From Tillus elongatus (Eukaryota > Arthropoda > Insecta > Coleoptera > Cleridae): 64,000 bases of DNA. This document shows, in pieces, positions 52,662 to 64,000 of this stretch. A program made the position numbers and the translations under genes. Where the stretch lies: contig OZ023265.1 of the NCBI GenBank assembly GCA_964006375.1, forward strand, positions 165,256,118 through 165,320,117, given 5' to 3'. A model generated the notes under the pieces. The model was not told the DNA's origin, ran no database searches, and saw nothing but the letters and a program-made list of their open reading frames with translations. Within the stretch, counting starts at the first letter, position 1. Each line of letters begins with the position of its first letter.

Positions 52662-52905
52662 TATTTATAATTTCGACTTTAAACATGAAATTATACTAAT
52701 TTCATGTTTAAACACGAAATTAGCTATAATTTACAGTTTAAACACGAAATTATACTAATTTCGAGTTTAAACACGAAATTATGCTTAATTTTGACTTTAA
52801 ACATGAAATTATACTAATTTCGAGTTTGAACACGAAATTAGTATAATTTCGAGTTTAAACACGAAATTATACTAATTTCGTGTTTAAACTCGAAATTATA
52901 AATGA
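52662..52905. repeat. Left array of eight ~29-base palindromic units
   Basis: Units of the type tatactaatttcgagttta-aacacgaaat, each nearly self-complementary around gtttaaac, alternate slightly in half-site (cgagttt, cgtgttt, catgttt). Confidence 0.93.
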
Positions 52906-53295
52906 TATGTTGTCTGCTGTGTCGATTAGCTAGGTTATGTAAATTGTTTTGTTGATATATTACTTATTAAATACGAGCTGTTTAAATTCTCGAGGTACTT
53001 AAAATAATGAAAGAACTAATAGAGTTTCATTTTATACTTGGTTTTTGTTTTGACTTGTTAAAATAAGTAGAGTTATTAATTCACAAGGAATAACTTAGTC
53101 ACTTTTACATAATAAATAATGCGAAATTAATCAATAATAGAAATCCCCATTCTATTGAGTATTAAGTGCATTATAAAATATAAAGCATTTTAAAATTCGA
53201 AATGCAATACCTACTTATAACCTTAACGTAGATACATGTTAGCCAATGTTACCGGCAGCATTCAATTTTCACGCTGAACTGGGAACCATTCAAAT

Positions 53296-53598
53296 CTAGT
53301 AATAAACTGATCTGTGGACCTGTGCACTAATGAGTGGGATTCGCGAATATGCACATAAGGGTTGAATAATTGTGTCAACGAATGCGTTCGCCAGTCCAGA
53401 AGTATTTCTGCTGGAACTCAACTGTTGCCGATTTGTCAAAGCGAAATGACAGATAAACCACACAAAATAGTGCTTGAAGTCAACAGTGCATTCATCAGTC
53501 TTTAACCGCTGAAATGTATCGGTAGTCAGCAGATAGAACTCAGCAGTTGGCGTCTGGTGAAGTAAGCCGGGTTTTGGCAAAAAAATTAATTTCCTCAA
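53296..53598 (-). CDS. Unassigned 100-residue open frame inside the palindrome-array element
   Basis: It starts MRKLIFLPKPGLLHQTPTAE and ends at a stop near 53296. No known motif is visible; composition is mixed without clear membrane segments or repeats. It is the only non-SINE frame of this length in the element's interior. It could be a remnant of an element protein or chance. Confidence 0.2.
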   Translation of the reverse strand: MRKLIFLPKPGLLHQTPTAEFYLLTTDTFQRLKTDECTVDFKHYFVWFICHFALTNRQQLSSSRNTSGLANAFVDTIIQPLCAYSRIPLISAQVHRSVYY

Positions 53599-53647
53599 AA
53601 TAGCTTACTTATTACCGAAGATCAGAGCATCTTCATAAACAAAATCT

Positions 53648-54008
53648 CTGAACCTCGGTGGTTCAGGGCTAAGAACGTGTGCCTCTAAACCGAATGGTAC
53701 TGGGTTCGATCCCAGGGTACTCCTTTCACTTTTTCAGTACAAACTGTAAAATTAACATCAACCGAGGTTTTGGCATTGTATTTGAGCAAGTTGAATGTCT
53801 GCACGTTTCGCCCTTCGGAGGGGGTGTAAAGCCGTCGGTCCCGTGTCCATGTGATGTTGGGCACGTTAAAGATCCCTACCATCCGTACCGAAAGACAGGG
53901 GTTCGGCAAAATTTCCAGGATAGTGAGGTGAAACTGCTCCCTGGCGTCGGTGATTGGCCATAGTCGCGGAAATAGGCCGACGTTAAAGAAACAAAACACA
54001 CACACACA
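53648..54008 (+). mobile_element. tRNA-derived SINE family 1, copy c, with 14-bp target duplication
   Basis: gaacctcggtggttcaggg with ggttcgatcccaggg boxes, body cgatgttgggcacg-like, and a long (CA)n tail. cataaacaaaatct is duplicated at 53634-53647 and 54009-54022. It is inserted in the palindrome-array element. Confidence 0.93.
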
Positions 54009-54350
54009 CATAAACAAAATCTAATATTTTCCAGGAAAATTGGTTAACCTGGCTAACAGACTCATGTAAGCTATTTACAAAAGAAGCACGCACATGTTAA
54101 CTTTAAATAAAATCGGTCAAATACTTTTTAAGTTATGATGATACATAAATGATAAATACCTACACACACATACATACAAAAACAGACAAATTCCTTTGTT
54201 CTTCTACGATTTTAACTTACTTAAATAATAAAAGAGTATCTAAGCCTCGTTAAGATCAAAATTCATTTCCCATTTCAGAATGTTATTTGAGATGATGCAA
54301 AATTGTACGGTAATAATGCAATCGATATTTTTTAATACAAAAATAAAAAA

Positions 54351-54705
54351 TAGAGCCTCGGTGGTTCAGGGGTAAGAACGTGTGCCTCTGAACCGAAGGG
54401 TACTGGGTTCGATCCCAGGTTTCTCCTTTCACTTTTTCAGTACAAACTGCAACATTAACATCAATCGAGGTTCTCGCATTATATTTGAGCAAGTTGAAGG
54501 TCTGCACGTTCCGCCCTTCGGAGGGGACGTAAAGCCGTCGGTCCCGTGTCCATGCGATGTTGGGCACGTTAAATATCCCTACCCTCTTGACAGAAAGGCA
54601 GGGGTTCGGCAAAACTTCCTGGATAGTGAGGTGAAGCTGCTTCCTGGCGTCGATGATTGGCCATAGTCGCGGAAATAGGCCGACGTTAAAGAAACTAAAC
54701 ACACC
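54351..54705 (+). mobile_element. tRNA-derived SINE family 1, copy d, with 9-bp target duplication
   Basis: Same structure as copy c. aataaaaaa is duplicated at 54342-54350 and 54706-54714. Also inside the palindrome-array element, about 340 bases from copy c in the same orientation. Confidence 0.92.
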
Positions 54706-55154
54706 AATAAAAAAGATTATTTTAACAAAACTTGTTCCAAATGGTGCAAGAACCATAAATCCGAAGTTATATTAAATTAAGAAAAAATCAAAATAACTAT
54801 AATCAAAAATAAATTTTAAATTTTATTTTTTTAAAGAGTTTACGGTACAAAAATATGTCAAATAAGGATAATGTCAGAACGGCTATTATTGATAATAACT
54901 CGGTTATTATCATCACTTTCACGTTCATTCGCTTTCTTCGGGAGGATTTAGCGAAGGTACGCAGTTTTCGTCTTAGGTGTCTTTATTATAGTTTAATGCT
55001 AAACAAGATACAATTTTTAAAAGTGTAATTTAAAACCCTATTAGCTCTTTCATTATTTTAAACATCTCGAGAATTGTAAGACCTTGTATTTAAGTAATAT
55101 ATTAAGAAAACTATTTACATAACCTAACTAATCGACACAGCAGGCACCGTCCAT

Positions 55155-55310
55155 TTATAATTTCGACTTTAAACACGAATTTAGTATAATTTCGTGTTTA
55201 AACTCCAAATTAGTATAATTTCATGTTTAAAGTCGAAATTATAGCTAATTTCGTGTTTAAACTCGAAATTAGTATAATTTCATGTTCAAAGTCGAAATTA
55301 TAAATATTTT
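55155..55310. repeat. Right array of five ~29-base palindromic units
   Basis: The inverse counterpart of 52662-52905 with fewer units, for example tagtataatttcgtgttta then aactccaaat. The different unit number shows expansion or contraction since the arms were identical. Confidence 0.92.
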
Positions 55311-56010
55311 CATCTAGTGGCCGTTCTACGCCTTCGTACGAATGAGCCAAATTCCAGTTCAGTGGAAATAGTTTACTTTATGTCAGACTTCCAGTTTAAC
55401 CGAAAGTGACCATTAACTTGCTTATTTTAAATACAACATCGTGATTTGCATTACATTTTTGAATTCTACATTGAATTTGAGATAAATTATTGCTAATATA
55501 CCACATGTGAAAAATTAACCGTTTTCGAAAATTTTCGATTTTTTTAAAAATTCTCGCGAAAACCGAGGTGTACTTTGCACGCTATCTCTGTGCAAATACA
55601 ACTGAGAAGACTCAGTTTTTGTACAGATAAGCCTCAGATTAGCACCTAAACGACACGTTTAATAGAGTTTCTTTTAAATGTACAGGGTGATGAGAATTAG
55701 CCGTGCCATTTGGTAAAATTGAAATCACAATTATTCGCTTATTTTAAATAGAATACCTTATACTTTATGAGCTGTTTCGGTTCGCATCCGGTTTTCCTTT
55801 CAGCGTGTATTAGCATTCCCTATACGCAAATACTACGGTTTTCCGAATATTTCAATTTTATTGGATCCACTTTATTCAAATTTTCACAAAATGTTTTAAG
55901 TAGGCTTTGGAACTTGATAATATGCTTGTTGACATTTACATGTCAAGACAGCGTCAGGCTAAGCTTATTGTCATAAAAATCGAGATACTATCAGTTAATG
56001 CGGTGCAAGA

Positions 56011-57084
56011 ATGACAAATTTGCAGTACACAAACGATGATTTTTTGGAGCTCTTAATTATCTATGGTGTATGCCAACAATTTGTGGGCTGAACGTGTCGT
56101 GCATTTGCAGAAAAGTACCCGAATAAGCCGAAACCCAGTCACGACATGATAAAGAGGTTGTTACAAAATTGTTCACAGCATGCAGGTTTTCGCTCAAAAG
56201 TACAGAAGCCTAAGCCACTCGTCGATTACGAGGTAAACGAAGCAAACTTATTGGCATTTTTTGTTGCTGACCCCAAGTCATCTATCAGGGATTGCAAAAA
56301 ACAATTACGCTTGTCAACCAGAACGATTCACAGAATTTCGGCAATGCATAATTGGAGACCCTTTTCTTACCACCCGATACATGGTTTGCAACCAAACGAT
56401 CTTCTTAGACGTGTTGAGTTCTGTGAATGGTTCCTATTGAAAACACATGAAGATGAGAATTTCTGCAAGGGAATTATTTAGCGGGATGAGGCGAAGTTCT
56501 CCAAAAATGGCATGCACAATCGCCACAATAGTCACTTCTGGTCAGATGAGAATCCCCATGTTACCAGGATCAACTATTTCCAAGACAGGTGGTCATTCAA
56601 TGTGTTTTGTACGCTCAAGAACGATAACATATTTGGGATTACAATATACAATGAAAATCTCACTGGGGTGAGTTATCATGACATTTTTCACGAAGTGATT
56701 CTAGTGTCTCTCAACAAACTCTGTTTAGAAGAAGCTAGAACAAGCTGGTATCAGCTAGATGGAGCACCGCTGCACAATTTTCGTTTAGCTCATGATTTTT
56801 TGCACCAACATTTTGAAGACAAGTGCATTGCCAATAACGGCTTACATAGATGACTACCACGGTCTCCTGACTTAACGCCTCTGGATGCAAGCATCTGGGG
56901 CTACATCAAAAATAAAGTTTAGCACGAACCTGCCACCACAAAAGAAGACATAGTAGGTAGAGTTTTACGTGCCTTCAATTCACTGAATTCGAGACAAATC
57001 AGAAAGGCTACGAACGATAACATTATGAGACGAATAACAAAATGCCTACATGTCAGTGGGGGTAATTTTGAGCATTTGTTATAG
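56011..57084 (+). pseudogene. Family-7 mariner transposase (DD41D type), one frame with four stops
   Basis: A single frame of 357 codons from ATG 56011 to TAG 57082-57084. It holds the N-terminal HTH (MTNLQYTNDDFLELLIIYGV, FAEKYPNKPKPSHDMIKRLL), a second HTH (SIRDCKKQLRLSTRTIHRI), first Asp in RDEAKFSKNGMHNRHNSHFW, second in WYQLDGAPLHNFRLAHDFL and third in RSPDLTPLDASIWGYIKNKV. There are 41 residues between the second and third Asp. Stops: TGA 56089, TAG 56479, TGA 56851, TAG 56920, with no frameshift. At least two TGA stops could be CGA to TGA changes. Usual length for the family, so only substitutions have inactivated it. Confidence 0.93.
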
Positions 57085-57353
57085 ATTCCACATTTTTTTA
57101 TTTATTTTTGTGTTTTAGTTTTCCACTAGCTATTAGCTAAGCTCTGTATCAGTAATAGTTTAGCTCAAATTCAATGTAGAATTCGAAAATATAATAAAAA
57201 TCACCATGTTGTATTTAAAATAAGCAAGTCGATGGTCACTTCCGGTTAAACCGAAAGTCTGACATAAAGTAAACTATTTTCACTGAAATGTACCATAGAA
57301 AACTCCATAAACCTAATCTGGTGTGACTAAATGTCTTGGCGCCACAGCCTGTA

Positions 57354-57770
57354 TATGTTTGACTACAAAAATATCAAAAATGATATACACATACAGACTT
57401 AATTCGTGTTAATTAGCCCAAAAAATAAAGATTTTATCTCAAAAACTTAGAACAACTAATGGAAATTATGAAAATTTTAAAAGTTATAAACGTTTCTGTT
57501 TGGATGTTCTGAAAGTCCCGACACACTTACTGCATTGCGATTTAAACCTTTTTATAATTTTCTTCAAATATAATAAATAGGTTTTTTGAGGCCAAAATAA
57601 TAATTTTGTTTTAAAAATTTACTACATTAAAATTTTCGCAGAAGGACGCTAAATTTTTTATTTTATTTTAAGGTCCTACTGTTGGTTTTGTACAAGCACA
57701 AATTAATAAGGAATTGATACAAATCGGATATAAAAAATTTAGGAACGCTATGGTAGTGAATTTCACTAAA
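57354..57770. other. Repeat-like AT-rich DNA
   Basis: The end ggaacgctatggtagtgaat (57743) followed by ttcactaaatgcttttt resembles the GACGCAG-family tip, meeting the truncated TIR of the next mariner at about 57775. The rest is unassigned. Confidence 0.4.
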
Positions 57771-57774
57771 TGCT

Positions 57775-60392
57775 TTTTCTTCAATATCTAAGTAGGCGTT
57801 GATCTAACATGTCTAAGACTTGCACATTATCAGGACACTTTTTACAGAGTAATCTTTTTGTGCTGTTCTCAACTTTGGATTGTCATTTGTTTTTGACCTA
57901 CATGTATCAACGTTTGTTTTTATTACAGCAGCCATATTGGATTTTTTCTCATGTGATAGCCTGTGAAAATAGCTTTCCAATGATGTACAACATGCTTGAG
58001 AAATCTTGTAATAGCACTGACAATTTTGAGAAAACCCGTTTTGAAGATAGTAGGCTACGAAATCCAATACCAAAAACAAATAACAAAAAAAAGTGTTCAA
58101 AAAGCATTAGGCCATGGGGCCTATCAATAGACTTCTACTTTTAACATAATTTTCCGTAATGATTCGCGATAAAAATATTGTGATTTAATTTACAATACTT
58201 AACTAGGTAATAATGCTAGGTAATATTATATAAAACAGTTTAATTACGAAACCCGGCAATAACAAATAGAAACTCAAACTCCACAAAACAATACAATTGG
58301 AAACGGAACTCAACAAAGATTAAAATAGAAACTTAAATTAAAACTTAAAAATACACTAAATAGAAAATTGTTCAATATGCCCACCGCTTTGTTCAATGCA
58401 CTTTTTACACCTTTTTGAAACATGCCTGCAAACTCTGGTGAGGGTGTTTTGGTTAATATGATTTACAGCTTTCGTGATTCTGTTTCGTAATTCATTGATA
58501 TTTTGTGGTGGATTCAATTTATACACATCATTCTTCAGAGTACCCCAAAAATAAAAATCCATGGGTATTATATGAGGACTTTGAGCACACCAATGAACCG
58601 GCCCATTGTTACAAATGACAAGATTATTAAAATTTTGGTACAAAAATTATTTGACGATCCTATCATTGTGAGCTGGACAACCGTCTTGTTGGTACCAAAT
58701 CTAGTCTAAATTATCATGAACTTTTCTAAGTGTTGGTAAGATATCATGTCTCAATAGATTAAGATACCTTTCCCCAGTTAAATTATTTTAAAAAAAGAAC
58801 GGACCAACAATGAAGTTACCTGAAATTTTTTTAAATTAACTATCTACAAATAAAAATAACAGTTTTTTACCTAATAAGCCGCAACAAACATTAATACCAA
58901 ATCTGTCTAGCAATCGCCTTTCTTCCTTTAGATGGGGATTTTCATTTGCCCAATAATGCCTATTATGGCGATTATACACACCACAATTTGTAAATCTGGA
59001 TTCATCAGTCCATATTATTTTCAAATGAAAATTTTCATCTTGCTAACATTGTCCTTGATACCATCTGAAGAATTGAAGTCGCTTAGGGTAATCGTCAACA
59101 TTTAAGCCTTGTACGATTGTAAGTTTATATGGATGTATGGTAATGACATTACTTTAATACACAGTATACCGCACTTTTTGGGACGTCAATTGGTTCACCA
59201 TAAAGCCGAACAGATTGCGGAGGGTTTTCGTTTGAAACCTGTAAGGCGGTATTACTTCTTTCTTCATTTCTAGGCGTTGGTAGTTTCTTTGCGTGGAAGA
59301 TACCGTCCTTCAATAGATTGGTCACTATCCTGCGAAATATTTTGGTGTTTGATTGCCGTCTTTCTGGGTAGTTGCTTTGATATGAATTTGCAGCTGCCTC
59401 AGTATTTCGGTTAGAACGAATATAAGAATCAAACATGTCAAAATATTCTTTATTACTGAACATATTGTTAAATAATATTTAAAATAAACAGGAAACAAAC
59501 TATTTAGTACAAAATTTTAAGCAACGTGTTAAATACACCTAAAACTCAGAAAATTAAGAATGACAGTATTCTTAATTGTCGCGATATTGTTATATCCATA
59601 GCAACCTTTCTTCTGTTGTTTTTCAGTTGACTTACGTTTAGAAATCACACAATTTACAAAGGGGTCTTCATAAATTATTAATCTCCTTTTTATTGAGTTC
59701 TGTTAGTAAATTTAGTTATTTACTAGGTTTATCTATTTTATTAATTTCAACAATTTTTGAACATAATGTAATCTAAAATATCATTTGTAATAATGGGCCG
59801 ATTCATTGGTGTGCACATAGGCCCTATTTTTTATCGTGAATCATTACGGAAGTCTATTGCTAAACTCCATGGCCTACTGCCTTTTGAACACTTTTTTTAA
59901 TCAATTATTTTCTGGTATTGGATTTCATAACCTACTATCCTCAAAACGGTTTTTCGCAACATTGTCAGTGCAATTACAAGATTTCTCAAGCATGTTGTAC
60001 ATCATTGGAAATCTCTTTTCACAGGCTATCACATGAGCAAAAAATCCAATATAACTGCCATAATAAAAACAAACGTTGACATCTGTAGCTCAAAAATAAA
60101 TGACAATCTAAAGTTGAGAATAGCACAAAAAGATTACTCTGTAAAAAGTGTCCTGATAATGTGCAAGTCTTAGACATGTCATATCAACGTCTACTTTAGA
60201 TATTGAAGAAAAAATAAATGACAAATTTTGGTTTTTTAAAAATAACTCGTAAACCAAAAGAGGCAGGGCTAAATACAAGTCATATTTTGAAGGAGCATGA
60301 AATTCTACGAAACATTGCTGATTTAACCGTCTCCCTATCTCTAATAATAACGGAGATAGCAATACATTTCCATCCAGTTTGGGACACACTGT
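57775..60392 (-). mobile_element. Mariner family 6 with long TIRs, left TIR tip lost
   Basis: 57775-58140 is mirrored by about 59850-60215 (tctaagacttgcacattatc and its complement, tgatgtacaacatgcttgag and its complement). The right end extends to tccagtttgggacacactg-TA at 60392, giving a TIR of more than 500 bases. The matching outer 180 bases on the left are missing. The transposase is on the minus strand. Confidence 0.85.
58353..59463 (-). pseudogene. Family-6 mariner transposase (DD41D type), decayed
   Basis: N-terminus (59149-59463) MFSNKEYFDMFDSYIRSNRN, YQSNYPERRQSNTKIFRRIV and VPKSAVYCVL. First catalytic Asp in IIWTDESRFTNCGVYNRHN (58836-59024), second in QQDGCPAHNDRIV, third in SPHIIPMDFYFWGTLKND (58356-58643), 41 residues apart. 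The C-terminus is SKRCKKCIEQSGGHIEQFSI. Frameshifts occur near 59140, 58835 and 58700, and there is an in-frame TAA in the second block. A segment between INVCCGLLGKK and the DGCPAH block is disturbed. Confidence 0.88.
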
Positions 60393-60394
60393 AT

Positions 60395-61465
60395 ATAATT
60401 TATTTTTTCCAGAGATTTTACTATCCAGCTTAACTAAAATTTGATGGCCTGGTTATGCAGTATAATCCTTAGATTAAAAAATATATAAATATGTTTCTAT
60501 TTACAGAAAGCTGGTGCTTACCAAGGTGCGCTGTTCAAGCTCACAAAAATATTTAAAAGAAATTAGTACAACTTTTATTCAATCATTTTTTGATTGATTT
60601 ATTTCGTTTCACGATACTATTTTTTGAATAAAAATGTACCAATAATAAATCTAGGAGTTTTAATTAGTATTGTTTCAGGATAAGGTGTACATTTTAGTTA
60701 AGCGCCATCTAGCAGGTTGATTGTAACGATAATTAGAAGGAATATGTGAGAGTGACAGAAAAATAGCTCTACCTCTCTATTCTCTATACATAGATATTAT
60801 ATAGTGTGTGTATGAGAGCACAGAACAGAGAGCAGAGAGCAGCGAGAGCAGTGGTGTGGAGCCGGTGCGGTTATGGAACAAGTCGTCCCTATTAGGGGAT
60901 GAAATGCGAGTTGATGAAGTTTGAATTGTGAAATTATCGCCACTGATTGTATAGAGCCAGTGATGAGATCAACCAAACTTTCCTCTTTCTCTGGCACACT
61001 TCAACATACAAAATACTCTGCGTTATACACCAGCAGCTACCATCAAGTAGAGCAGCACCAGCCATGTGGAGATCTGAGCCGGCAGCTGCTGATTTCACTA
61101 TTCCTACAGTCACATATATGTTCCGATTCTAACTCTGGTGTCATACGTGGCCTTACAGTTACATTTATGTATTCTGCTTTATTTTGTGATGTTTCTGATA
61201 TAATATCTGCCATGTGAAGCGTTTGACCTTTGATTATTGATCACTAAACAAAAAGAGATGTAATTTACAATCGTTTAGCTTTAACGTAGAAGTAGACTAT
61301 CTTGTCAATTAGGAAGACATTTCACTTCTAGTTGTGCCTAGACAGCAACATCTAGAAAAAAAGCCGCAACTTTCAAGGGGCTGCTCTATAATCAAATTTG
61401 AGTATCTAAATTTTATGTTTTACTTTATTAGCGAATTTTTCGTAAAACGAAGAATTCACCAATGA
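60395..61465. other. No gene recognised; AG/CT-rich stretch inside
   Basis: Contains an agcagagagcagcgagagc-type stretch (60815-60860) and a less AT-rich part to about 61150. Plus frames at 60921-61217 show no family signature. No TIR or repeat partner seen. This is one of the few candidates for unique host sequence. Confidence 0.4.
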
Positions 61466-61590
<125 letters not shown>

Positions 61591-61968
61591 GCATTGAAAA
61601 CGAAACAGACCGATTTGCGTCCAGTGCAATTTTCTTTTAAGAAACGCTGAAACACGTCAATTTTAATATTGAGGGGGACATGTTTTGACATAAAACTCAA
61701 CTTTGTCACATCAACCCCTTAAGGGTGGTGATAACAACCCTTATATTTTAAATAGGGAACATGGGTCGAGTGTTACATCATTTGAAAACTATTTCTTTTC
61801 TGAATTCAGCACACTAATTTTTTTGGAAGTTTTATTAACTCGTTTAAAAATTATTCACAGTTGGAGATGCAAGAACGTATTTCATTCATGGTGATAAGAA
61901 ATGCACTAATTAGTCAATTTATCGTTAAAAAAACTAAAAAACAAAACCAAACGTTAAAAAATGTTTAT

Positions 61969-63073
61969 TCATTTAAGTAAGTGTTCAAATTGTTGACCAC
62001 CAGCTTCCATACAAGAGTACAAATTTTGTTTAAAACGAGTTCTGACATTCTGGAGCATTTGTGGAGTTATTAGACGGCATTCTTCAACAATGCGTCGTCG
62101 TAATTATTCCAGAGACTCCGGTTCTGTTGCGTATATTCTACTCTTTAAATGGCCCCATAGAAAGAAGTCTAAAGGAGTTAAATACGGTGATCTAGGGGGC
62201 CACTGAATAGCACCTCTACGCCCAATCCATTGCTCTGGAAACTCTCTGTTTAAAAACTCCCTAACACGTTGTTTAAAATGCGGAGGAGCTCCATCTTGTT
62301 GAAACACTAATTGATTTTCTTGATAGCGATAATCATTTTCAACAGTGTCAATTAGTAGAGGGTAAACGATATCTTTTAGTAACTCCAAATACGTTTCGCC
62401 AATCAAATTGCCATCAAGAAAAATTGGTCCGATTAAACCGTATCAAAAAATGCCCGTCCAGACATTCAATTTCTGTGGAGTTTGAGTGTGGACTTCGTGA
62501 AAATTTCTTAGATTATTATCTGCCCAATAACGACAATTATGACGATTCACTGTAGAGTTTAATAAAAACGTACACTCGTCTGAAAAACATATATTGAACA
62601 GAAAGTCCCCGTTATCAGCTATTCGTGAAGTCATAACTTCACAAAACTCCAGCCGCCGATCAAAATCATCTTCATTCAGTTGTTGTACAAGATGAATTTT
62701 ATACGGATGAAATTCATGATGCTTCAAGATTCGCTGAATAGTTCTACTTTTGATGTTTGGAACAGTGGCCAATTTTCTCGTGCTCAAAGTTGGGTCTGCA
62801 GCAATTTGTCTTAAAACTTCAATCTCAGTAGTCTCAACCGGAAATTCACGTTCAGGATGCCGTTTTTTTGTTGGCTACTGAACCACTTTGTCGAAACTGT
62901 GCAACTAACTGCAAAATGTATTTTCTGTTAACATGTCTGTTCGGATGTCGTTCATTAAACAAATTTGCGGTACGGTTGGCACAGTCATCGTTTTTGAAAA
63001 AAAGAGTAATTATTTCAACTCTTTTTTTTACAGAATACACCATTGTGAAATTAATTTTCGGTAGTACTATCAA
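61969..63073 (-). pseudogene. Family-2 mariner transposase (DD41D type), one frameshift and two stops
   Basis: N-terminus MVYSVKKRVEIITLFFKND and FNERHPNRHVNRKYILQLV (62852-63073). A frameshift near 62865 in a T run precedes RTIQRILKHHEFHPYKIHL and the first Asp in FSDECTFLLNSTVNRHNCRYW. TGA at 62443-62445 falls after WTGIF (the 15900 copy has GGA). Next come VFQQDGAPPHFKQRVREFL and RSPYLTPLDFFLWGHLKS with 41 residues between Asps. TAA at 62104-62106 falls where the 15900 copy has GAA. The tail GGQQFEHLLK ends at 61969. All three catalytic Asp residues are present. Confidence 0.93.
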
Positions 63074-63114
63074 GTATCAAGCCGACCGATAAACTGAAAT
63101 AATAAACCGCATTT

Positions 63115-63202
63115 TTCTCATTCCGATAAGAAATGTTCTGATAGTCAATGTTTGTTTACACACCAACAAAACATTGACTATCAGCACATTTCTTATCGGA
63201 AT
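63115..63202. repeat. Subterminal hairpin in family-2 mariner
   Basis: ccgataagaaatg plus tgatagtcaatgtttgt is mirrored by aacattgactatcagca plus catttcttatcgg with a short loop. The same structure is at 13711-13792. It lies between the TIR and the transposase start, where a promoter or transposase-binding site would sit. Confidence 0.8.
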
Positions 63203-63486
63203 CAGTGAAATGCGTTTTTGCATCTTCAACTGTGAATACTTTTTAAACGAGTTGATAAAACTTACAAAAAAATGAGTGTGCTGAATTGAAAAAAGAAAGA
63301 GCTTTCAAATGATGTAACACTTGACAAAAATATAAGGGTTGTTATCACCACCGTTAAAGGGTTGATGTGACAAAGTTGAGTTTTATGTCAAAACATGTCC
63401 CCCTCAATATTAAAATTGACGTGTTTCCGCGTTTCTTAAAAATTTTTCTCTGGACGCATATCGGTCTGTTTCGTTTTCAATGCGCC

Positions 63487-64000
<514 letters not shown>

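Larger units (their letters stand above)
52630..55336. mobile_element. Unclassified inverted-repeat element with palindromic subterminal arrays
   Basis: The ends tacgaaggcgtagaacgg and ccgttctacgccttcg are inverse copies. Arms of about 320-400 bases match further inward, for example tgtgtcgattagctaggtta at 52918 and the complement of taacctaactaatcgacaca at 55119. An 8-bp duplication tacgaatg flanks it (52622-52629, 55337-55344). Each arm carries an array of about 29-base palindromes. The interior holds two SINEs and an unassigned minus frame. TSD length would suit hAT or Merlin, long TIRs would suit Mutator-like elements; no transposase is recognisable, so class is open. Confidence 0.75.
52545..57351 (+). 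mobile_element. Mariner family 7 with long TIRs and a nested 2.7-kb element
   Basis: The left end TA-cagggtgtggcgccaagac (52545) and right end gtcttggcgccacagcctg-TA (57351) are inverse. The inner TIR ggaaatagtttactttatgt (about 55366) matches the complement of 57250-57280. The left TIR is interrupted at 52629 by the palindrome-array element. Without it the mariner would be about 2.1 kb. Confidence 0.88.

Noticed and set aside
52662..52905. Regular ~29-base repeats resembling a CRISPR array
   Set aside because: There are no unique spacers of constant length; units are contiguous palindromes within the arm of an inverted-repeat element in eukaryotic DNA, mirrored at 55155-55310.
53650..53725. 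tRNA gene-like A and B boxes (also at 21032, 23950, 54353, 30136, 50692)
   Set aside because: Each is the head of a longer dispersed SINE with target duplications or copies, and the cloverleaf is degenerate. No functional tRNA gene is claimed.
53685..54017. Similar 94-157-residue frames on both strands at 23856, 53679 and 54283
   Set aside because: They are translations of SINE family 1 and resemble each other only because the SINE copies do.
60700..61217. Possible host promoter and first exon (less AT-rich, AG-rich, short frames)
   Set aside because: No core promoter set, splice signal or protein similarity could be supported; left as unassigned.

Overview
This window looks like repeat-dominated, AT-rich insect (or at least arthropod) nuclear DNA. 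The evidence is an errantivirus-type gypsy provirus with an env gene, several mariner transposons with long terminal inverted repeats (TIRs), tRNA-derived SINEs and many (TA)n arrays. There is no bacterial-style operon and no convincing host protein-coding gene. A 200-base N gap (24716-24915) marks a scaffold join. Nearly every long open frame is a transposable-element protein, its antisense shadow, or a poly-Ile/Tyr artefact of a (TA)n array. I cannot name the species or order.

Layout. 1-7000: a jockey/CR1-type LINE fragment (minus strand) sits inside an interspersed repeat. Next come a Penelope-like element (reverse transcriptase plus GIY-YIG endonuclease, minus strand) and a 1.4-kb near-perfect palindrome whose arms carry a hammerhead-ribozyme-like motif. 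7000-16600: a nest of mariner relics. One 4.4-kb long-TIR mariner (8595-13014) has its transposase split by two copies of the same LINE family. A second family is cut into two oppositely oriented halves around a third, internally deleted family. 16600-30600: a hAT-like miniature element, dispersed modular repeats with (TA)n cores, more LINE copies, SINEs, the gap, a decayed second LINE family and a fold-back element.

30692-36956: an errantivirus-like LTR element with gag, protease, pol and a truncated env, flanked on both sides by (TA)n. It carries an Asn in the reverse transcriptase YxDD box, and a deletion fuses env to the 3' LTR. 37000-45000: dispersed repeats, a decayed SETMAR-like mariner, miniature inverted-repeat elements and paired SINE copies. 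45086-48500: a second gypsy-type LTR element on the minus strand, with both LTRs and a 4-bp target duplication but lacking reverse transcriptase and RNase H.

48500-64000: tRNA-derived SINEs and a mariner (52545-57351) whose left TIR is interrupted by a 2.7-kb inverted-repeat element. That element has subterminal arrays of about 29-bp palindromes and an 8-bp target duplication. Two further long-TIR mariners follow (57775-60392 and 61588-63490).

The genes do not form a pathway; what links them is nesting. (TA)n arrays sit exactly at the ends of several mariners and of the provirus, and appear to act as insertion targets, as expanded target duplications, or as recombination points. The best candidates for something undescribed are the palindrome-array element at 52630-55336 and the 1.4-kb palindrome with ribozyme-like motifs at 5537-6969.
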